Below, one piece after another: positions 1-11,516 of a stretch of 64,000 nucleotides of DNA (positions are counted from its first letter, which is position 1; the number at the start of each line of letters is the position of its first letter). Source of the stretch: Hygrocybe punicea (lineage: Eukaryota; Basidiomycota; Agaricomycetes; Agaricales; Hygrophoraceae). The notes under the pieces were generated by a model that saw nothing but the letters and a program-made list of their open reading frames with translations, was not told the origin of the DNA and searched no databases. Both the position numbers and the translations under genes were made by a program. Location: NCBI GenBank assembly GCA_963556145.1, contig OY744463.1, forward strand, positions 6,386,001 to 6,450,000, written 5' to 3'.

Positions 1-1337
1 GGGTCAAGGGTAGGAAGTTCAGCGAGCGGATTGCCAGTAATTTTGCATATGATGTGGAATTTGTCTGGGAGTTCAGCGATGACAGGTTTGACCTTGCAAG
101 TGACTGGCTTGTAGACTTTCTTTTGGGCAGCAAAAATGCTAGCGAAGTCATCTGATAATGTAGAAGGAGACACAGATGAAACTGAATAGGGAAAGGACGA
201 TGAGGGATCCAGAGATGAAGGAGAAACAGAAGTTGAACAGACTGGAATTGGCGGGGAATCATTAGGGAAATTGCAGGCAGAAAGATAGATGTGGGGAACT
301 GTAGACAAAGATGACAAGTCCACTATATGGGTATAAGATTCAATGTACATAGCGTTGGTATGTTTGTCATGCACTATGACTAGCATGATGTCTCCATCAT
401 CTCGTGTGCTCAGTTCCCCTTGTTGATAAAAACCGAGGACAAGTGTACAGGTATGCCACATCACCAGGCTTCATTTCTAGGATATGTTGGAATCGTCACC
501 AATCTGTTCGAATTTGGATTGCATATTGTGATTGTCTGGTCTTCTTTGCAGTAATTCTTGACAATGCTCTCTGTAAGTATGTTGAATGGTTGTCCCAGGA
601 GAATATGGTACGTGGGGTCACAGATGACATGCATCTGAAGGAATAGTGTGATGTCGCCAATCTTACAAGGAACGTTCCACATGAGACCCAGGGACTGATC
701 AATCAAACCATTTGCCGACTGCATATTGAGACGAATTGCTGGGTTCTAAACTGACAACAGATGTCTTCCAACATTGTGAATGATCTGTGTAACAGGGTCA
801 ATGATGCTACCAACTTGTTCTTGTCCATTGATGAGCAAGTTAACAGCATGTAGAGCATGTGATTCTTCAGCAACAGTAAGGACTTCAGGAATTTCGCCTG
901 GCAAGAGACTCATGAGGTAGGTCTCATAAGGATCAGGTACAATGATGGGTTGTGTCTCAGTGGAGGCATTTTCACAAGTGGTCTCACAAGGTGCAAAAGG
1001 AAGTGGGTCCTCGGCGAAGATGTTAACTTTTACCAGCAATGCGCCAGGAGGTTGGACTCACTTGTGCATAATATCATTGTGAAGTTTGGAATGATAGTCT
1101 GGAGAAATTGAGAACAATTCCATTGGTGTGAGTTTGACACAGGGGGTTGCCATAGAACGTGAGTAAACTTCACTAACAATCTTAAAATCCTGGATAGGGG
1201 CTTGAGTGTGATACATGGGTTCTTTGTCCTTACATTGTTTTTGGGGGCAGTCCTGCAAAGTTATGTTCGTGTGGTGGACAGTATGCAATTTCCGGTGTGG
1301 ATGCAAACAGATGGATGGGTGGATCTGTGGTAGGGGC
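1..1337 (-). pseudogene. Gypsy pol relic: retropepsin region and pre-RT linker
   Basis: Minus-strand translations resemble the aspartic-protease segment of agaric Ty3/Gypsy polyproteins. At 461-724 the motifs SANGLIDQSLGLMWNVP and HILLGQPFNILTES are visible, and 746-1,039 holds the upstream part, including SIIDPVTQII where the catalytic Asp-Thr/Ser-Gly has drifted. Nearer position 1 a stretch reads KPVTCKVKPVIAELPD, typical of the linker before reverse transcriptase. Reading needs frame changes and crosses stops, so this is a relic. It continues, across the 1,338-4,664 insertion, from the gag part at 4,665-5,972. CpG is depleted, with many CA/TG dinucleotides, as expected for an old methylated element. 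Reverse transcriptase would lie left of the window. Confidence 0.75.
1330..1337. repeat. Target-site duplication, left, of hAT-like element I
   Basis: GTAGGGGC is repeated exactly at 4,665-4,672. Confidence 0.85.
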
Positions 1338-1537
1338 TAGTGTTGGGGAAGTTCGGTCTCAGACCGACCCAAACCCGGTTTAGACCGAACCGAAACCGCC
1401 GGTTTCGGTTTCGGTTTCGGTTTGGGAAATTTCGGCTGAGACCGAACCGTTCAGTCTCCGGTTTGGAGATTTGGCTGCGGGCCGAAACGGTTTCAAACTC
1501 AGTTTGAACCGCAAACCGACAGTCCAAAGTCGGCTAC

Positions 1538-1969
1538 ATGGCTGACTTCGAAAGTCACCCAAAGTCACCAACCCCACCAACAACACCCCCGATATACGCC
1601 AAACGAAGACGATGGAGCACCCGAGGTCGACAAAACGGGCGGCAGGGTACTCCCTGCTGCCCGCGTATGTTTTTTATTTTTATTTATTCGAACTTAACTA
1701 ACGCATTTACAAATTACAGGTTGATGCACCACGGCCACCACCACCACCACCACCACCACCACGACAACGACCACGACAACGGCAACGACAACGGCGACGG
1801 TTACAACCACCGTCAACGCCACGCCGGACGCGCCCACAGCAACGCCCACGGCCCACCCCCAGCGCCACGCCAAACGCGTTCAAAACGCGCGCCAAACGTA
1901 CGTTGGAGTGGTACCGAGGTACCACTCCGGGGGCTCACGCAGGACTCGAGGGAAAGGTCGACTGGATAG
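1538..1969 (+). other. Spliceable low-complexity ORF inside hAT-like element I
   Basis: A frame opening at ATG 1,538 is interrupted by a good fungal intron at 1,665-1,719: GTATGT donor, a CTAAC branch site and a TTACAG acceptor. After it, (CAC)n repeats encode poly-His or poly-Pro depending on frame, followed by Asp/Asn or Arg-rich residues. No domain is recognisable. It could be a captured gene fragment or a degenerate N-terminus of a lost transposase. The same layout (intron followed by CAN repeats) recurs at 3,984, 26,123 and 29,485. Confidence 0.35.
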
Positions 1970-2061
1970 GAAGGATGGACTGACTACTACATCTGGAAGG
2001 CTACTGACTAGGTCAAACCGTGGGAACCTGATCACGTGACTGACCAGGCACAACTACTACA
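1904..2061. repeat. 158-bp terminal direct repeat, left copy
   Basis: Matches 3,757-3,914 with the same length and the same TG..CA ends. Confidence 0.75.
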
Positions 2062-3756
2062 AGTGCCCCTCCTCCTCATGGTGACGTCCTCGTCACCATA
2101 CCGCTACTAAAAGAAAACAAAAAGCAAAACAAAACTGACCAAGAAAAAAACTCTCCAGTCACGACTCCCAGTCCCTCACGATGCCCCGGGCCTTACACGT
2201 GAGGCGGGACCGTATCGTCCTCCAAGATCGTTGGGGGTGGTAGATGACCAAACTGTAACTCTGCTCTGCTCCTCCATCCTCGAATGCCTCTGGGACTCAC
2301 ATCGCAGGGTAGGATAAAAACGTTCAAAACCATAAGTTCTTGTAGCCCAGGGTGTGAGTTCTTGTGATCCGAAAATAGACTGGGTGGTTCGTGCGAAAGT
2401 AAATAGGTACGGTGCTGTCGAGCAGTGATGGTTCGTAGATAGGTTGAATATCCAATAAATGTCGAGGGCGGGGAAAGGGGATGGGACGGGACAAGGTACG
2501 GTGTAAACGGGGGAAAGGGAAAACATACGGGTGCATTGGGCCATGCGGTGGCATCGGGGATTCTCGATACGAGGGGACTAGCGATGGGGTGCTAAGTGGT
2601 CGCGGCGGTGACTCGTTTGGGCCCCTACGGGTCGGGGAAGTCGCCAGGGTCGAGAACGAGGTCGCGGGGAGCTGAACGAGGGCTCGAGGAGCCGGGTATG
2701 GTGCAAGAATCCGGCCGAGAGATGGTGACGTGGCGGAATGCGGTGGGGGTCTGGGAACAGTGGGCACGGTGGTATTGGATCGAGGTGGGGTGCTCCGGGA
2801 TGGTGAACGGTGGGCGGCGAGCTTTGTGAGTCGGTCTGGAGCTGGGTATGTTGGCAGAACGGGGCCGCGCGATGGTGACGTGGCGCCTGGCCCAGGTGTC
2901 TGGAAACGACGGCGGGGGCTCGTTTGGCGCAATGGAGGGGGACGGGGGGTCCTGGCCGGTGGAACGAGGGCACGGGAGGTCGAATGGGTCCGTGTGAGGC
3001 TGGGGTACACGAAAGAACGGGGGGGCGCGACGGATCCGTGGTGTGACCAAAAACGGCGGTGGGGGCTCGTTCGGGGCGTTAGCGAGACGCAGGGTGCTCT
3101 GGGGGGTGGGCCGCGAGATTGGTGAGCTGGTCTGGGGCCGGTTGTGCTGGCAGAACGGGGCCGCGCGATGGTGACGTGGCGCGTGGCTCGGGTGTCCGAA
3201 AACGACGGTGGGGGTTCGTTTGGCACAATGGAGGGAAACGGGGGGTCCTGGCCGGTGGGACGAGTGTGCGGGGAGTCGAATGGGTCCGTGTAGGGGTGGG
3301 GGTGACGAGAAACGGGGTCCGTGCGGCGGCGCTGCGATTTTCATTGGGTTGTCCTAAACTCGCAGTAGCGGGCTACGTGGGATCCTGATGGGGAACGCGG
3401 GGCTCCGGAACGTCGAACGAAGTTGCGGGGGGTTGTCTGGACATGGCTGGGTCTAAAGAAAGTGGAAATTCGGGGGGTCGAAAAAAGTGACGTGGCCTGC
3501 CGCTTGGGTGCTGAGAAGGGTCGCGGGCGTGTTTTTTGGGTCAACGGGGGGCGACGCGGGGCCCTATTGGGTTGAACATGTGCACCGGGGGGTAATTTGA
3601 GTGTTGTACGGCCGTGAGTGAAGAGAAAATGCGCGGTTGCGCAGCAGTGGGTGGTGAGGCCGAAAAAAGGTCGTCTCGCGAGAAAGTCGTAAGGAGTGGG
3701 AACCCGAGAGAAAAAAGAGAGAGGCATGGAGTCGAAGAACACTCTCATCACCACGT

Positions 3757-3914
3757 TGGAGTGGTACCGAGGTACCACTCCGGGGGCTCACGCAGGACTC
3801 GAGGGAAAGGTTGACTGGATAGGAAGGATGGACTGACTACTACATCTGGAAGGCTACTGACTAGGTCAAACCGTGGGAACCTGATCACGTGACTGACCAG
3901 GCACAACTACTACA
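3757..3914. repeat. 158-bp terminal direct repeat, right copy
   Basis: Matches 1,904-2,061. Confidence 0.75.
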
Positions 3915-4417
3915 ACGTGAATGGGGTGGAGTCAACAAGGTGGAAGAGCAGCAGGGGTGGTGCATCCACCCCGCTCCTTCGTGGTATGTACCTTTATTCA
4001 TTTTTTCACTGATTTATTCGTCCATTATAGAACGCGGCACCGTACCACCACCACCACGCAACACTAACACCACCGAGGAAGGCCAACGCGGGGTCAACCC
4101 GGCCGTCGTCGTGTGTACAACGCGTATGACGCGTCCGGACACCCTCGCGAAGAGGCTCCTATGCCACCACCACCACGCGTCCGCCGAAAACAACCAAAGC
4201 GGCCCAGCCGTCGTCGCGTGCACAACGCGTATGACGCGTGGGGCACCACCACCACCACCACCACCACCACCACCATCACGCATCCACCGAAAACGGCCAA
4301 CACGGTCAACCCACATCGCATGTACAACGCGTGTGACGCGTCGGGACACCCATGGAGAAGCCCGCGTGCGGCTCAATGCCGGCGCAGGGTGTGCCAGCAC
4401 CCCAGCACCCCAATCTC

Positions 4418-4471
4418 ACCTCGCAAACAGGCTGGCCACGTCAATTGACGTGCGCAGCACTGTTGCGAGGT
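4418..4471. repeat. Shared 54-bp palindrome, copy 1
   Basis: Imperfect palindrome opening ACCTCGCAAACAG, core CACGTCAATTGACGTG, closing CTGTTGCGAGGT. Related palindromes occur at 6,783, 11,955, 26,742 and 26,842 in different elements. Confidence 0.75.
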
Positions 4472-4664
4472 CAGAATGGTGCAGGGGCACTGAGCACTAG
4501 CGGTCCGCGGTTCAGACCGCGTTTGGACCGAAACCGAACCGATGCAAACCGTTTGCATCGGTTTCGGTCTGGTTTGGGGACTTTGGGTGGAAAACCGGAC
4601 CATTCGGTTTCCGGTTTGGGCAAAAAGGCCCCAAACCGGACCAAACCGAACTTCCCCAACACTA

Positions 4665-5972
4665 GTAGGGGCGATTGTCACAGCCAAAGGGGCTTGTTTC
4701 ACAGTTGTTTGTTCATGTGCAGGCTGAGCAGGTGGACAAGGTAGACTGTTGGTAGGCTGGATGGGTTTGTGCTGATGAGGAATCTCTACACCATCAAACT
4801 TTATCTTGTTAAGCATGAAAAGCTCACACTCAAGTTCTTCAATGTGCATGTTGTTAGAGCTCATTACCAACGCCAGGACGTTGGCATGAAAAATGGGAGA
4901 TATGCTATACATCATTTGGCCAACATTGTTGGTATTGGTTTGTTGTGTCGCAGCCAGTTGACTGGGATTGCGACAATGCCATTCATCAATGTGCTCCTTC
5001 ATAGAATTTCCACGCATTTGGCACAGGCAGAATGCACCAGAGGGTAGTACAATTTTCTTGTCAATATTATCTCAGATGCATCCAGCAATGATATATTGAA
5101 TTACATCCAAGTCTGACCTAAAGTGACTGGATTGGTTGCAGAAGTGACAATTACCATTCATCGCTGTCATGGACTGGGTTGATCTTGCAGGGGTCATAGG
5201 CGGAGGAGAGTTCTTGGATATGCACAGTTCCATGATTTTATTGACCGCTTGGACCACAGTATTGACGATGAGGGTGACCTCGTCCTGTTTGATCGAAGAA
5301 GAGTCAGAAGAGGTCAGCCATTGGTTTACCTTCCCTATGTGTGTTTGTGAGACTGGTACCATGAAGAATGAACTGCACCACTGCTTGGATCTCATGAAGT
5401 GGATAGAGGTTATTGGGAAAGTGATCAGGTAGTTTTAGCTGTAGTTGCTGTGTGATGCACATGCAGAGACACTTCTGAAAGCTGCAAATATATGCGCAAC
5501 TTTGCTCAGCTTCAGAGATGCGATTCTTTTTACAGAGAAATTTCGTGATAGTGAGAAATGTGTGATGATAAGTGCCAAGCTCTATGATGTTTGTGATCCA
5601 TGACTGGTGTTGTTTCTTGATGAGTTTCTCCATATCTGATACAGACCATTTCCTCTGAACCAGGATAAAGCTTATACATGGCCTTTGTAAAGTCTTCATA
5701 AGATGATGCTGGCAAGTACTCATCAAGCAATTCCCAAAGTTCAGCAGAGTCTATGTTGAGGTAGCGCAACGCATATCTCTTTTTGACAACAGCATTGGCA
5801 ACTGTGCACAAACTGAATTGGGCCTCAAGCTTGTCAAAGTACCAGTGAAGTTCATGTGGGTGCCCTGGAGAGAAGCTGGGAGTGGTATTATGACCATGAG
5901 TGGGCATTTGCGGTGGTGCCACCATTGCTAGAGTCGTGGGTAGTGGTGTGGGTGGATGTGATGGGGTAGATG
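4665..5972 (-). pseudogene. Gypsy gag and nucleocapsid relic (minus strand)
   Basis: Read from about 5,972 leftwards, the frames give PPQMPTHGHNT, YFDKLEAQF, KKRYALRYLN and YPGSEE, then KWSVSDMEKL, a gag capsid region. Farther left comes a zinc-knuckle remnant (CHFCNQSSHF) and the linker DEWHCRNPSQL. The same gag is present in better condition at 19,493-20,020, whose protein matches it closely. The relic has frame breaks near 5,660 and 5,380. Its N-terminal part continues at 6,975-7,068 beyond the inserted element. Compared with the younger copy, many CG sites have become TG or CA. Confidence 0.8.
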
Positions 5973-6974
5973 TAGGCAATGACATGGGTATGGGTATGGG
6001 TTACCTTTTTTGGACCCAGGCAAAACCCGCACCCATGACCGCGGGTCTTGGCATACCCGCATATCAGCATCAACACAAACGGACACAACAACCCAGCTGC
6101 AACCGCTTACCAACACCTCTGTTTTCAAGTGCCCACTGCCTCTGCCTCGATGCAAACATCACCCACCAACGGCATCTCCACATTGACCCAAATGGCCCCA
6201 CTGGCATCCTTGCGTGAAACCGACATGTTGCACGATGCCCTGTTGTCAAATAGTGCCCAAACTTGAACCCCCGTGCCCAAAACCCAATGGGAGACACATC
6301 ACGCACCCACGTCAGCCCCAAACACACTGTCCCCACTGCAAAACGCGTCCGAACATGTCTCAACTCCCACCCTGGCCCCAAACCCTGCGCCCGTGCAAGA
6401 AAACATGTTCAAATGCGTCCCAGACTGCGGTCCCACAACACCCAACCATTTGATGCCCACACAGGCCCCAATGCCCGTGCCCGTGCAACAGAACGTGCCC
6501 AAATGTACCCCAGACCCCATTCCCCCCAATTACATGCCCACACGTGCCCACATCAGCCCAGAATCACAATGCTGCTGTCCAGACGCCGCAACTGCGAATG
6601 CCAAGGCTCAACAGCATCGAAACACAGGCTGACGTGTCCCAAGGCTGACCTGGACCCGGACCTGCTCAAACCCGTACCCGTCTACCCACGGGTCTTTTTT
6701 CAGCAGGTAGATGGCGGGTAGTGGTGGGTCAGGTATGGGTATTGACCCGCGCAGGAAACCCGGTGGGTTCCAGCCCACATCTACCTCGCATTGCTGACAC
6801 ACATGTCAATTGACGTGGCACTGTGCAAACATGAGGAGTGGGGGGGCTGGGAACCAGGCAACAGGTGGTTCTCGTGGGCGAGAGTCTCTCGCCCATTGCA
6901 TCCATCTCCTCGTTCCCCACACCATCTCCCATTCTCCCCTAGGACACCCGCAGGTATACCCGTGTCATTGCCTA
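5973..6974. mobile_element. hAT-like non-autonomous element (1,002 bp)
   Basis: The ends are TAGGCAATGACATGGGTAT and, inverted, a near-identical TAGGCAATGACACGGGTAT. The 8-bp duplication GGTAGATG flanks it at 5,965-5,972 and 6,975-6,982. It interrupts the gag relic, which reads on continuously on both sides. Subterminal repeats of ACCCGC/GGGTA type are dense. The interior is Pro/His/Cys-codon rich, with no recognisable protein. A copy of the shared palindrome lies at 6,783-6,837. Confidence 0.85.
6783..6837. repeat. Shared palindrome, copy 2
   Basis: ACCTCGCATTG at the left, core ATGTCAATTGACGTG at 6,803-6,817, and a GCAAACATGAGG arm at the right. More diverged than copy 1. Confidence 0.55.
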
Positions 6975-7068
6975 GGTAGATGAGGATGGTATAGAGCGTG
7001 GTAGAGTAGGAATAGAAGAATTGAGAATGGATGTGGATGGTAAGTTAGAAAGTGGACCAGAAGAGCAC
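6975..7068 (-). pseudogene. N-terminal gag remnant, continuation of the Gypsy relic
   Basis: This short stretch is the complement of the sequence just upstream of gag in the younger Gypsy (about 19,370-19,430): the GGTCCACTTTCTAACTTACC and CCATCCACATCC blocks are recognisable. It ends abruptly where the foldback element begins, so the remaining 5' part and 5' LTR of the relic are not seen. Confidence 0.7.
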
Positions 7069-7335
7069 CTGTGAAGCCCACCCTAACCCTCTAGTTAGAG
7101 GTTACATCCTATTCGGATGACACCTCTAACTAGAGGGTTTTTATCATAGCTAGAGCCTCCTTCAATAAATCTTCAATAGCTATAGAGTACTTGGAAAAAA
7201 TTTGGTATCTCCAATGGGTGTTTCCACACCCACCATCCCACTCACTGTTGTCCCAATCTGGACATCCTAATCTAGGTGTTTGGCCTTTATCATAGTATTC
7301 TAAATATAGTAACATTGGGGGACAAGGGCACTGAT

Positions 7336-7655
7336 TAGGCAAATGCAGGGGTAATCCCAGGATACATTTGTCTGTATCCGTACTTGTACTCGCCACAGGT
7401 ATGGATACAATATCCGTGAATTTTACCCACGGGTTCCTGGTCAAAATGAGCCTGAGATCACCTGAAATGGTCAAGAATTGACTGAGATAGAGTCCAATCA
7501 ATGTTTAGTCTCTATCTCAGTCAATTCTTGACCATTTTGGATGATCTTAGGCTCATTTTGAAGCCCACGGTTACGAGAATCCGTATCCGTACTTGTACTT
7601 TTAAGAGTACAGATACCTGCGGATCAGGGATTACCCTTATCCCTGCATTTGCCTA
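7336..7655. mobile_element. 320-bp MITE, copy 1
   Basis: Terminal inverted repeats TAGGCAAATGCAGGG / CCCTGCATTTGCCTA. The 8-bp flanks GCACTGAT (7,328-7,335) and ACGCTGAT (7,656-7,663) differ by two transitions. The right arm of the host foldback element preserves the uninterrupted site, which confirms GCACTGAT as the target. The centre holds a long hairpin: a 23-bp arm beginning GTCAAGAATTGACTGAG and its complement, separated by a loop of about 17 nt. Copy 2 at 23,787-24,106 has the same length in the opposite orientation. The 8-bp duplication and TAG ends suggest a hAT-related MITE. Confidence 0.88.
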
Positions 7656-8018
7656 ACGCTGATGGGCTTGGGCTTTCCCATCACTGTTGCCATGGCCCTG
7701 CCCATCACTCACAGGCATGCGTGCTTGTTGTCATTGTTGTTGAGCTCAACTATTTCACTGTCTCACCATATTTTCTTGTGGATTTTTTTACATATCATAG
7801 ATATATTTCTCTACATGTTGTATATAGACTAATATACATGAAAATAAACAAAATAAAAGAGAAATAAAAGAAGTAAACAGTAAGGATACCTGGGGCGCTG
7901 CTGACGAACTGGTGGGTACTCACCTTTGCAGAGGTGCCAGATGGGGTCTGAAATTGATAGCAAAGGGTGCCGGAGGGTGAGTGAGGGGTGATATGGATGA
8001 TGGGGGGTGGGGAAGGGT

Positions 8019-9671
8019 TGTTACGTTTTTCAACTCCGCAACTCCGATCCCGACTCCATTACCCACGATGACGATTCCACTTTACCATACCTTCCTTTTT
8101 CGTTCCCCTTTACCTTTTGTCTTCTTTTGGACATTGTTGTTTATTCTTGTCCTTGTTCTCTTTTCTTCCTTTCTTCTTCTAGAACAATCCAGACCGACCA
8201 TGGACACATCCCCACGTTACCTTGCTGTACCCGAATAGTCTCCTTGCCGACGGACATCATCGCTATTGTCTTTTCCCTCGCCCTGACATATTGTTGACTT
8301 CATCCCACGACAAACCGATTCACAATGGCTGTACTCCCGACACAGCTCATTACCGTAATTGTTATTGGCAGCATTGCCATCACCTTCCTGATCGGTTTCT
8401 ACTTTGTTATGATCTATCTTTGGCATCGGCATCGAAACCCTTCTGCCATTGATACTTCTGACTTCCACCTCAACAATATCTCGACATGTAATTGACAATT
8501 GCCATTCCCGGATATATGGTTTCCACTTTCGTATTCTGTGCCTACCATCATCCTCCCTGACGATCCGACGACATTCCTCACCTGCACGCATGCCCTGGAC
8601 AATCCTCGATCATGGGACATTTCACTGTTCTCTCTAATCCGACCATCGCCGGAGCATACTCTTTTGGACTTTGACCACAGACCATACGACTTCCCAAACA
8701 GTGAACCAACCCCTATCGTATATTGTTCGCACGACACCGCTTCAATGCAGTACCCGACGACTTGTTCCCACAGCTTGTCACTCATGCCATGACTCGAAAC
8801 CTGGACCCACATTCATTTATCCTTTTCCATCTTTCATCTTGATACCTCCCACACTCGTTTACAATGATACCCTTTCTTGGACGAATACCGACATCACGTG
8901 GACCTTCTTGTTCCACAAACAGGACAAGACATCACTCCTCGATACGTCATCGACACAGACATCGTCATCCGGTACAGCTTATGCTGTTCACATGTCTGAC
9001 CTCGACTAGCCCACCGTCCTAGTTGGTTTTCCTTCCACACATTCCTTTGTTTTCTTTCATGCAAACCTTGCCACTACATCCACACCACCTCAAGACATTC
9101 TCATCACCAATCCCACATTGGACGATACCCATCTTCGACCCGACCGTGCAACGCATTTGCCAGACTGCGCACTTGCCTGTTACAGCAAGTGTAGACCCCG
9201 AATAGGCAATTCTGCACATCACATGATCTGATGACAAATCATCCTAGTCATCCGGACCCCCTCTATTCCTCAATGACACCCGGGCCTCCAGTTGGATCGC
9301 GAGAACATCGACATGAGGACGCCTCATGTGCGCCTCATGGTGAACACATGGTGTAGTTGGACATGTTGTGGCTTCATGGTTGCGTTTCTATTTACCTCCC
9401 CTCAAGACCAGTCATTATATATACTGTTCTTGTTGTTGGTTCGGACTTTTTCTTCTTTTCCTTTCTTTACGTTTAGTCTGGTTCTTGGGGCAGACTCATC
9501 TTGTTTTGGGTAACCCCCACGGCTCGCAATGACATTAGACCTTGACCCCCCCTTCTTAGCAGTGTTGTCTTAGCTGTAAGCAACAATGAAAGCTGCTGTT
9601 CTCCCCTCTGGAAACCGATCCCCTGTTAAGTTGATTGTTGCCAGAGCCCGCTGCTAAAGCGATCCGTAACA
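8019..9671. mobile_element. Solo LTR (1,653 bp)
   Basis: The insert begins TGTTACGTTTTT and ends ATCCGTAACA (TGTTACG..CGTAACA), and 5-bp duplications AGGGT flank it at 8,014-8,018 and 9,672-9,676. Comparison with the other arm of the foldback element shows the original uninterrupted sequence. No gag or pol domain is visible. A TATA-like ATTATATATACTG occurs at about 9,414. This is best read as a solo LTR of an LTR retrotransposon with long LTRs; a partner copy is not present in the window. Confidence 0.75.
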
Positions 9672-11516
9672 AGGGTGCATGTTGTGGGAGGTGGCAATGT
9701 GTGGCAAGGAAAGGTTAGGGAAGTGAGGTGGATGGGGGAAATGGAAAAGGGATGGATGGGGGAGGGCTGCCAGCCCTGAATGAGTGGCAGGAAGGGGTGA
9801 GTACGTGGGGAAAAAGCAGGAGGGGTAGGTACTCACCTTCACCCTTGGGGCCCCCCACAGCCCTCCCCACGATCCACCATGGATAAATCCAATGGAGACA
9901 TCACCTTGGACATCCCCATCATCCCTGCTGTCATTTTCATGGTCCAGATTGGTCATGCCATTGAGTTGTGCAAGGGTGGTGGCACCAATGGTTGTGATGG
10001 TGATATCTCAACAACACCACTGCTGTTGACCATGCCATCATCATTGGTGACCCTCCACATTACCTTCATCATTGCTGTGACTCTGTGCCCATCCTGCTGC
10101 TGCTGGTTCTGACGATTGAGGCCAATGATTGAAAAACTTGGGCGTGGTCCTCCATAGTTTTGAGGATGTCCAGGGTGGCAATCTTGGTGTGAATCCGTGC
10201 CATTGTTATCACCATCACCATTTCCATTGTTGTTGAGGCAGTCGGGAGTGGTAGTGTGGCAGGAGACAAGTTGGGAGGTAAAGCACATGTGACTGAACAC
10301 AGGCCTTTCAGCCTTTGACCACCATCACCCTCCCCCGTTTCGCCACTCTCCCACCTTCCACCACCTCAACAATGACAGGAATGAGGACTACAAGGATGAC
10401 AAGGATGATTTGCACCAAGTATGCCCCCCTGCACACCCTCAAAACTGAGTAGGAGCGCCCCTGCCATCTTCAACCAACAGGCTCAAACATTGGAACTAGT
10501 GGCGGCAGACAGGGCACATAGTGATGAAGGTGGCGAAGATGATGTGGAGTGTTTCCCATGGCAATGGCATTATCATCATTGAGATATTGTTGCCACAACC
10601 ACCACCATCACCACCCTCATGCAACTTGATGACAGGACAGATTGGGATGGTGAAAGCCACAACAGGGCCACTGGGGATGTTGAAGATGACATCCCCAGTT
10701 CTTCTATTAATGGTGAAATAAAGGGAGGGCCATGGAGGGCCTCAATGGTGCAGGTAAGCATCCACCCCCTCCTCTTTTCCTCCATGGATTTACCCCTTCC
10801 CACTGCTCTTTTGGGGCTGGGAACCCTCCCCCATCCACTACCTCATGTTTTCCACCATCCACCATGCTTCCCCACCCCTTCACTGTCACCCACATCCACC
10901 CTCACCTCTAGGTGCCCTTCCCTGCCCCCCAGCATCCATCCCTCCCATCACTCACCCTCCAGTGTCCTTTCTCCTTCAAGACTAGACCTATTCCGGACCC
11001 CTCTGTGAAGGTGAGCACCACCCAGGTCAGTGCCAGCACCCCATGTATCCCCTATGTTTATTTCTTTTATATCTCTTTTATTTTGCATTTTTTAGTCCAT
11101 AGACACTATGTAGTTGCACTAATACATGATATATACTAAAATCTATGAAAATAAATGGTGGGATAATGCATTAGTCAAGCTCATCATTGTTGTCATCAAG
11201 CATGCATGCCTGCGGGGCCATGGCAACAGTGACAGAAAAGCCCAAGCCCATCAGTGCCCTTGTTCCTCAATGTTACTATATTTAGAATACTATGATAAAG
11301 GCCAAACACCTAGATTAGGATGTCCAGATTGGGACAACAGTGAGCAGGATGGCGGGTGTGGAAACACCCATTGGAGATACCAAATTTTTTCTAAGTACTC
11401 TATAGCTATTGAAGATTTATTGAAGGAGGCTCTAGCTATGATAAAAACCCTCTAGTTAGAGGTATCATCCGAATAGGATGTAACCTCTAACTAGAGGATT
11501 AGGGTGGGCTTCACAG

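Larger units (their letters stand above)
1904..3914. mobile_element. TRIM-like small LTR element nested in hAT-like element I
   Basis: Two direct repeats of exactly 158 bp, 1,904-2,061 and 3,757-3,914, begin TGGAGTGGTACC and end ACTACTACA (TG..CA). They differ at very few positions. The 4-bp sequence ACGT precedes the left repeat (1,900-1,903) and follows the right one (3,915-3,918), consistent with a short target duplication, although ACGT also precedes the right repeat. The 1.7-kb interior has no gag or pol. It holds a GC-rich sequence with an approximately 296-bp tandem duplication (copies aligned at about 2,852 and 3,148). The long minus-strand frame there (2,324-3,226) is Pro/Arg-rich low complexity and I do not treat it as a gene. 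Confidence 0.6.
1338..4664. mobile_element. Non-autonomous hAT-like element I (3.3 kb)
   Basis: The ends are inverted repeats: TAGTGTTGGGGAAGTTCGGT at the left and its complement at 4,645-4,664. An 8-bp direct duplication GTAGGGGC lies at 1,330-1,337 and 4,665-4,672. Subterminal DNA on both sides is packed with AACCGAACC/GGTTTCGGT repeats. A TAG-type end plus an 8-bp duplication is the hAT signature. No transposase is visible, so it must be mobilised in trans. It contains an intron-like segment followed by a His/Pro-rich open frame, a nested small LTR element (1,904-3,914), (CAC)n tracts and, near the right end, a 54-bp palindrome shared with other elements here. It sits inside an old Gypsy relic, so it is younger than that. 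Confidence 0.85.
7069..11516. mobile_element. Giant foldback (palindromic) element
   Basis: The left end starts CTGTGAAGCCCACCCTAA and the right end is its complement, ending at 11,516. Inverted homology is not limited to the tips. Moving inwards, both arms match block by block (7,069-8,018, then 9,672 to about 10,280, against about 10,315-11,516) down to a nearly loop-free centre near 10,295. After subtracting two insertions (MITE 7,336-7,655, solo LTR 8,019-9,671) the left arm is about 1.23 kb and the right about 1.20 kb. The outer few hundred bp are nearly identical and the inner arms more diverged. No transposase and no convincing target duplication were found. Confidence 0.8.

Noticed and set aside
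2324..3226. 300-codon minus-strand open frame
   Set aside because: Pro/Arg/Ser low complexity in GC-rich DNA inside a small non-coding LTR element, with several overlapping long frames on both strands and a tandem duplication; no family resemblance.
7080..7115. CCCTAACCCT looked telomere-like
   Set aside because: A single short occurrence inside the foldback element, part of a CCTCTAGTTAGAGG palindrome; no tandem array.
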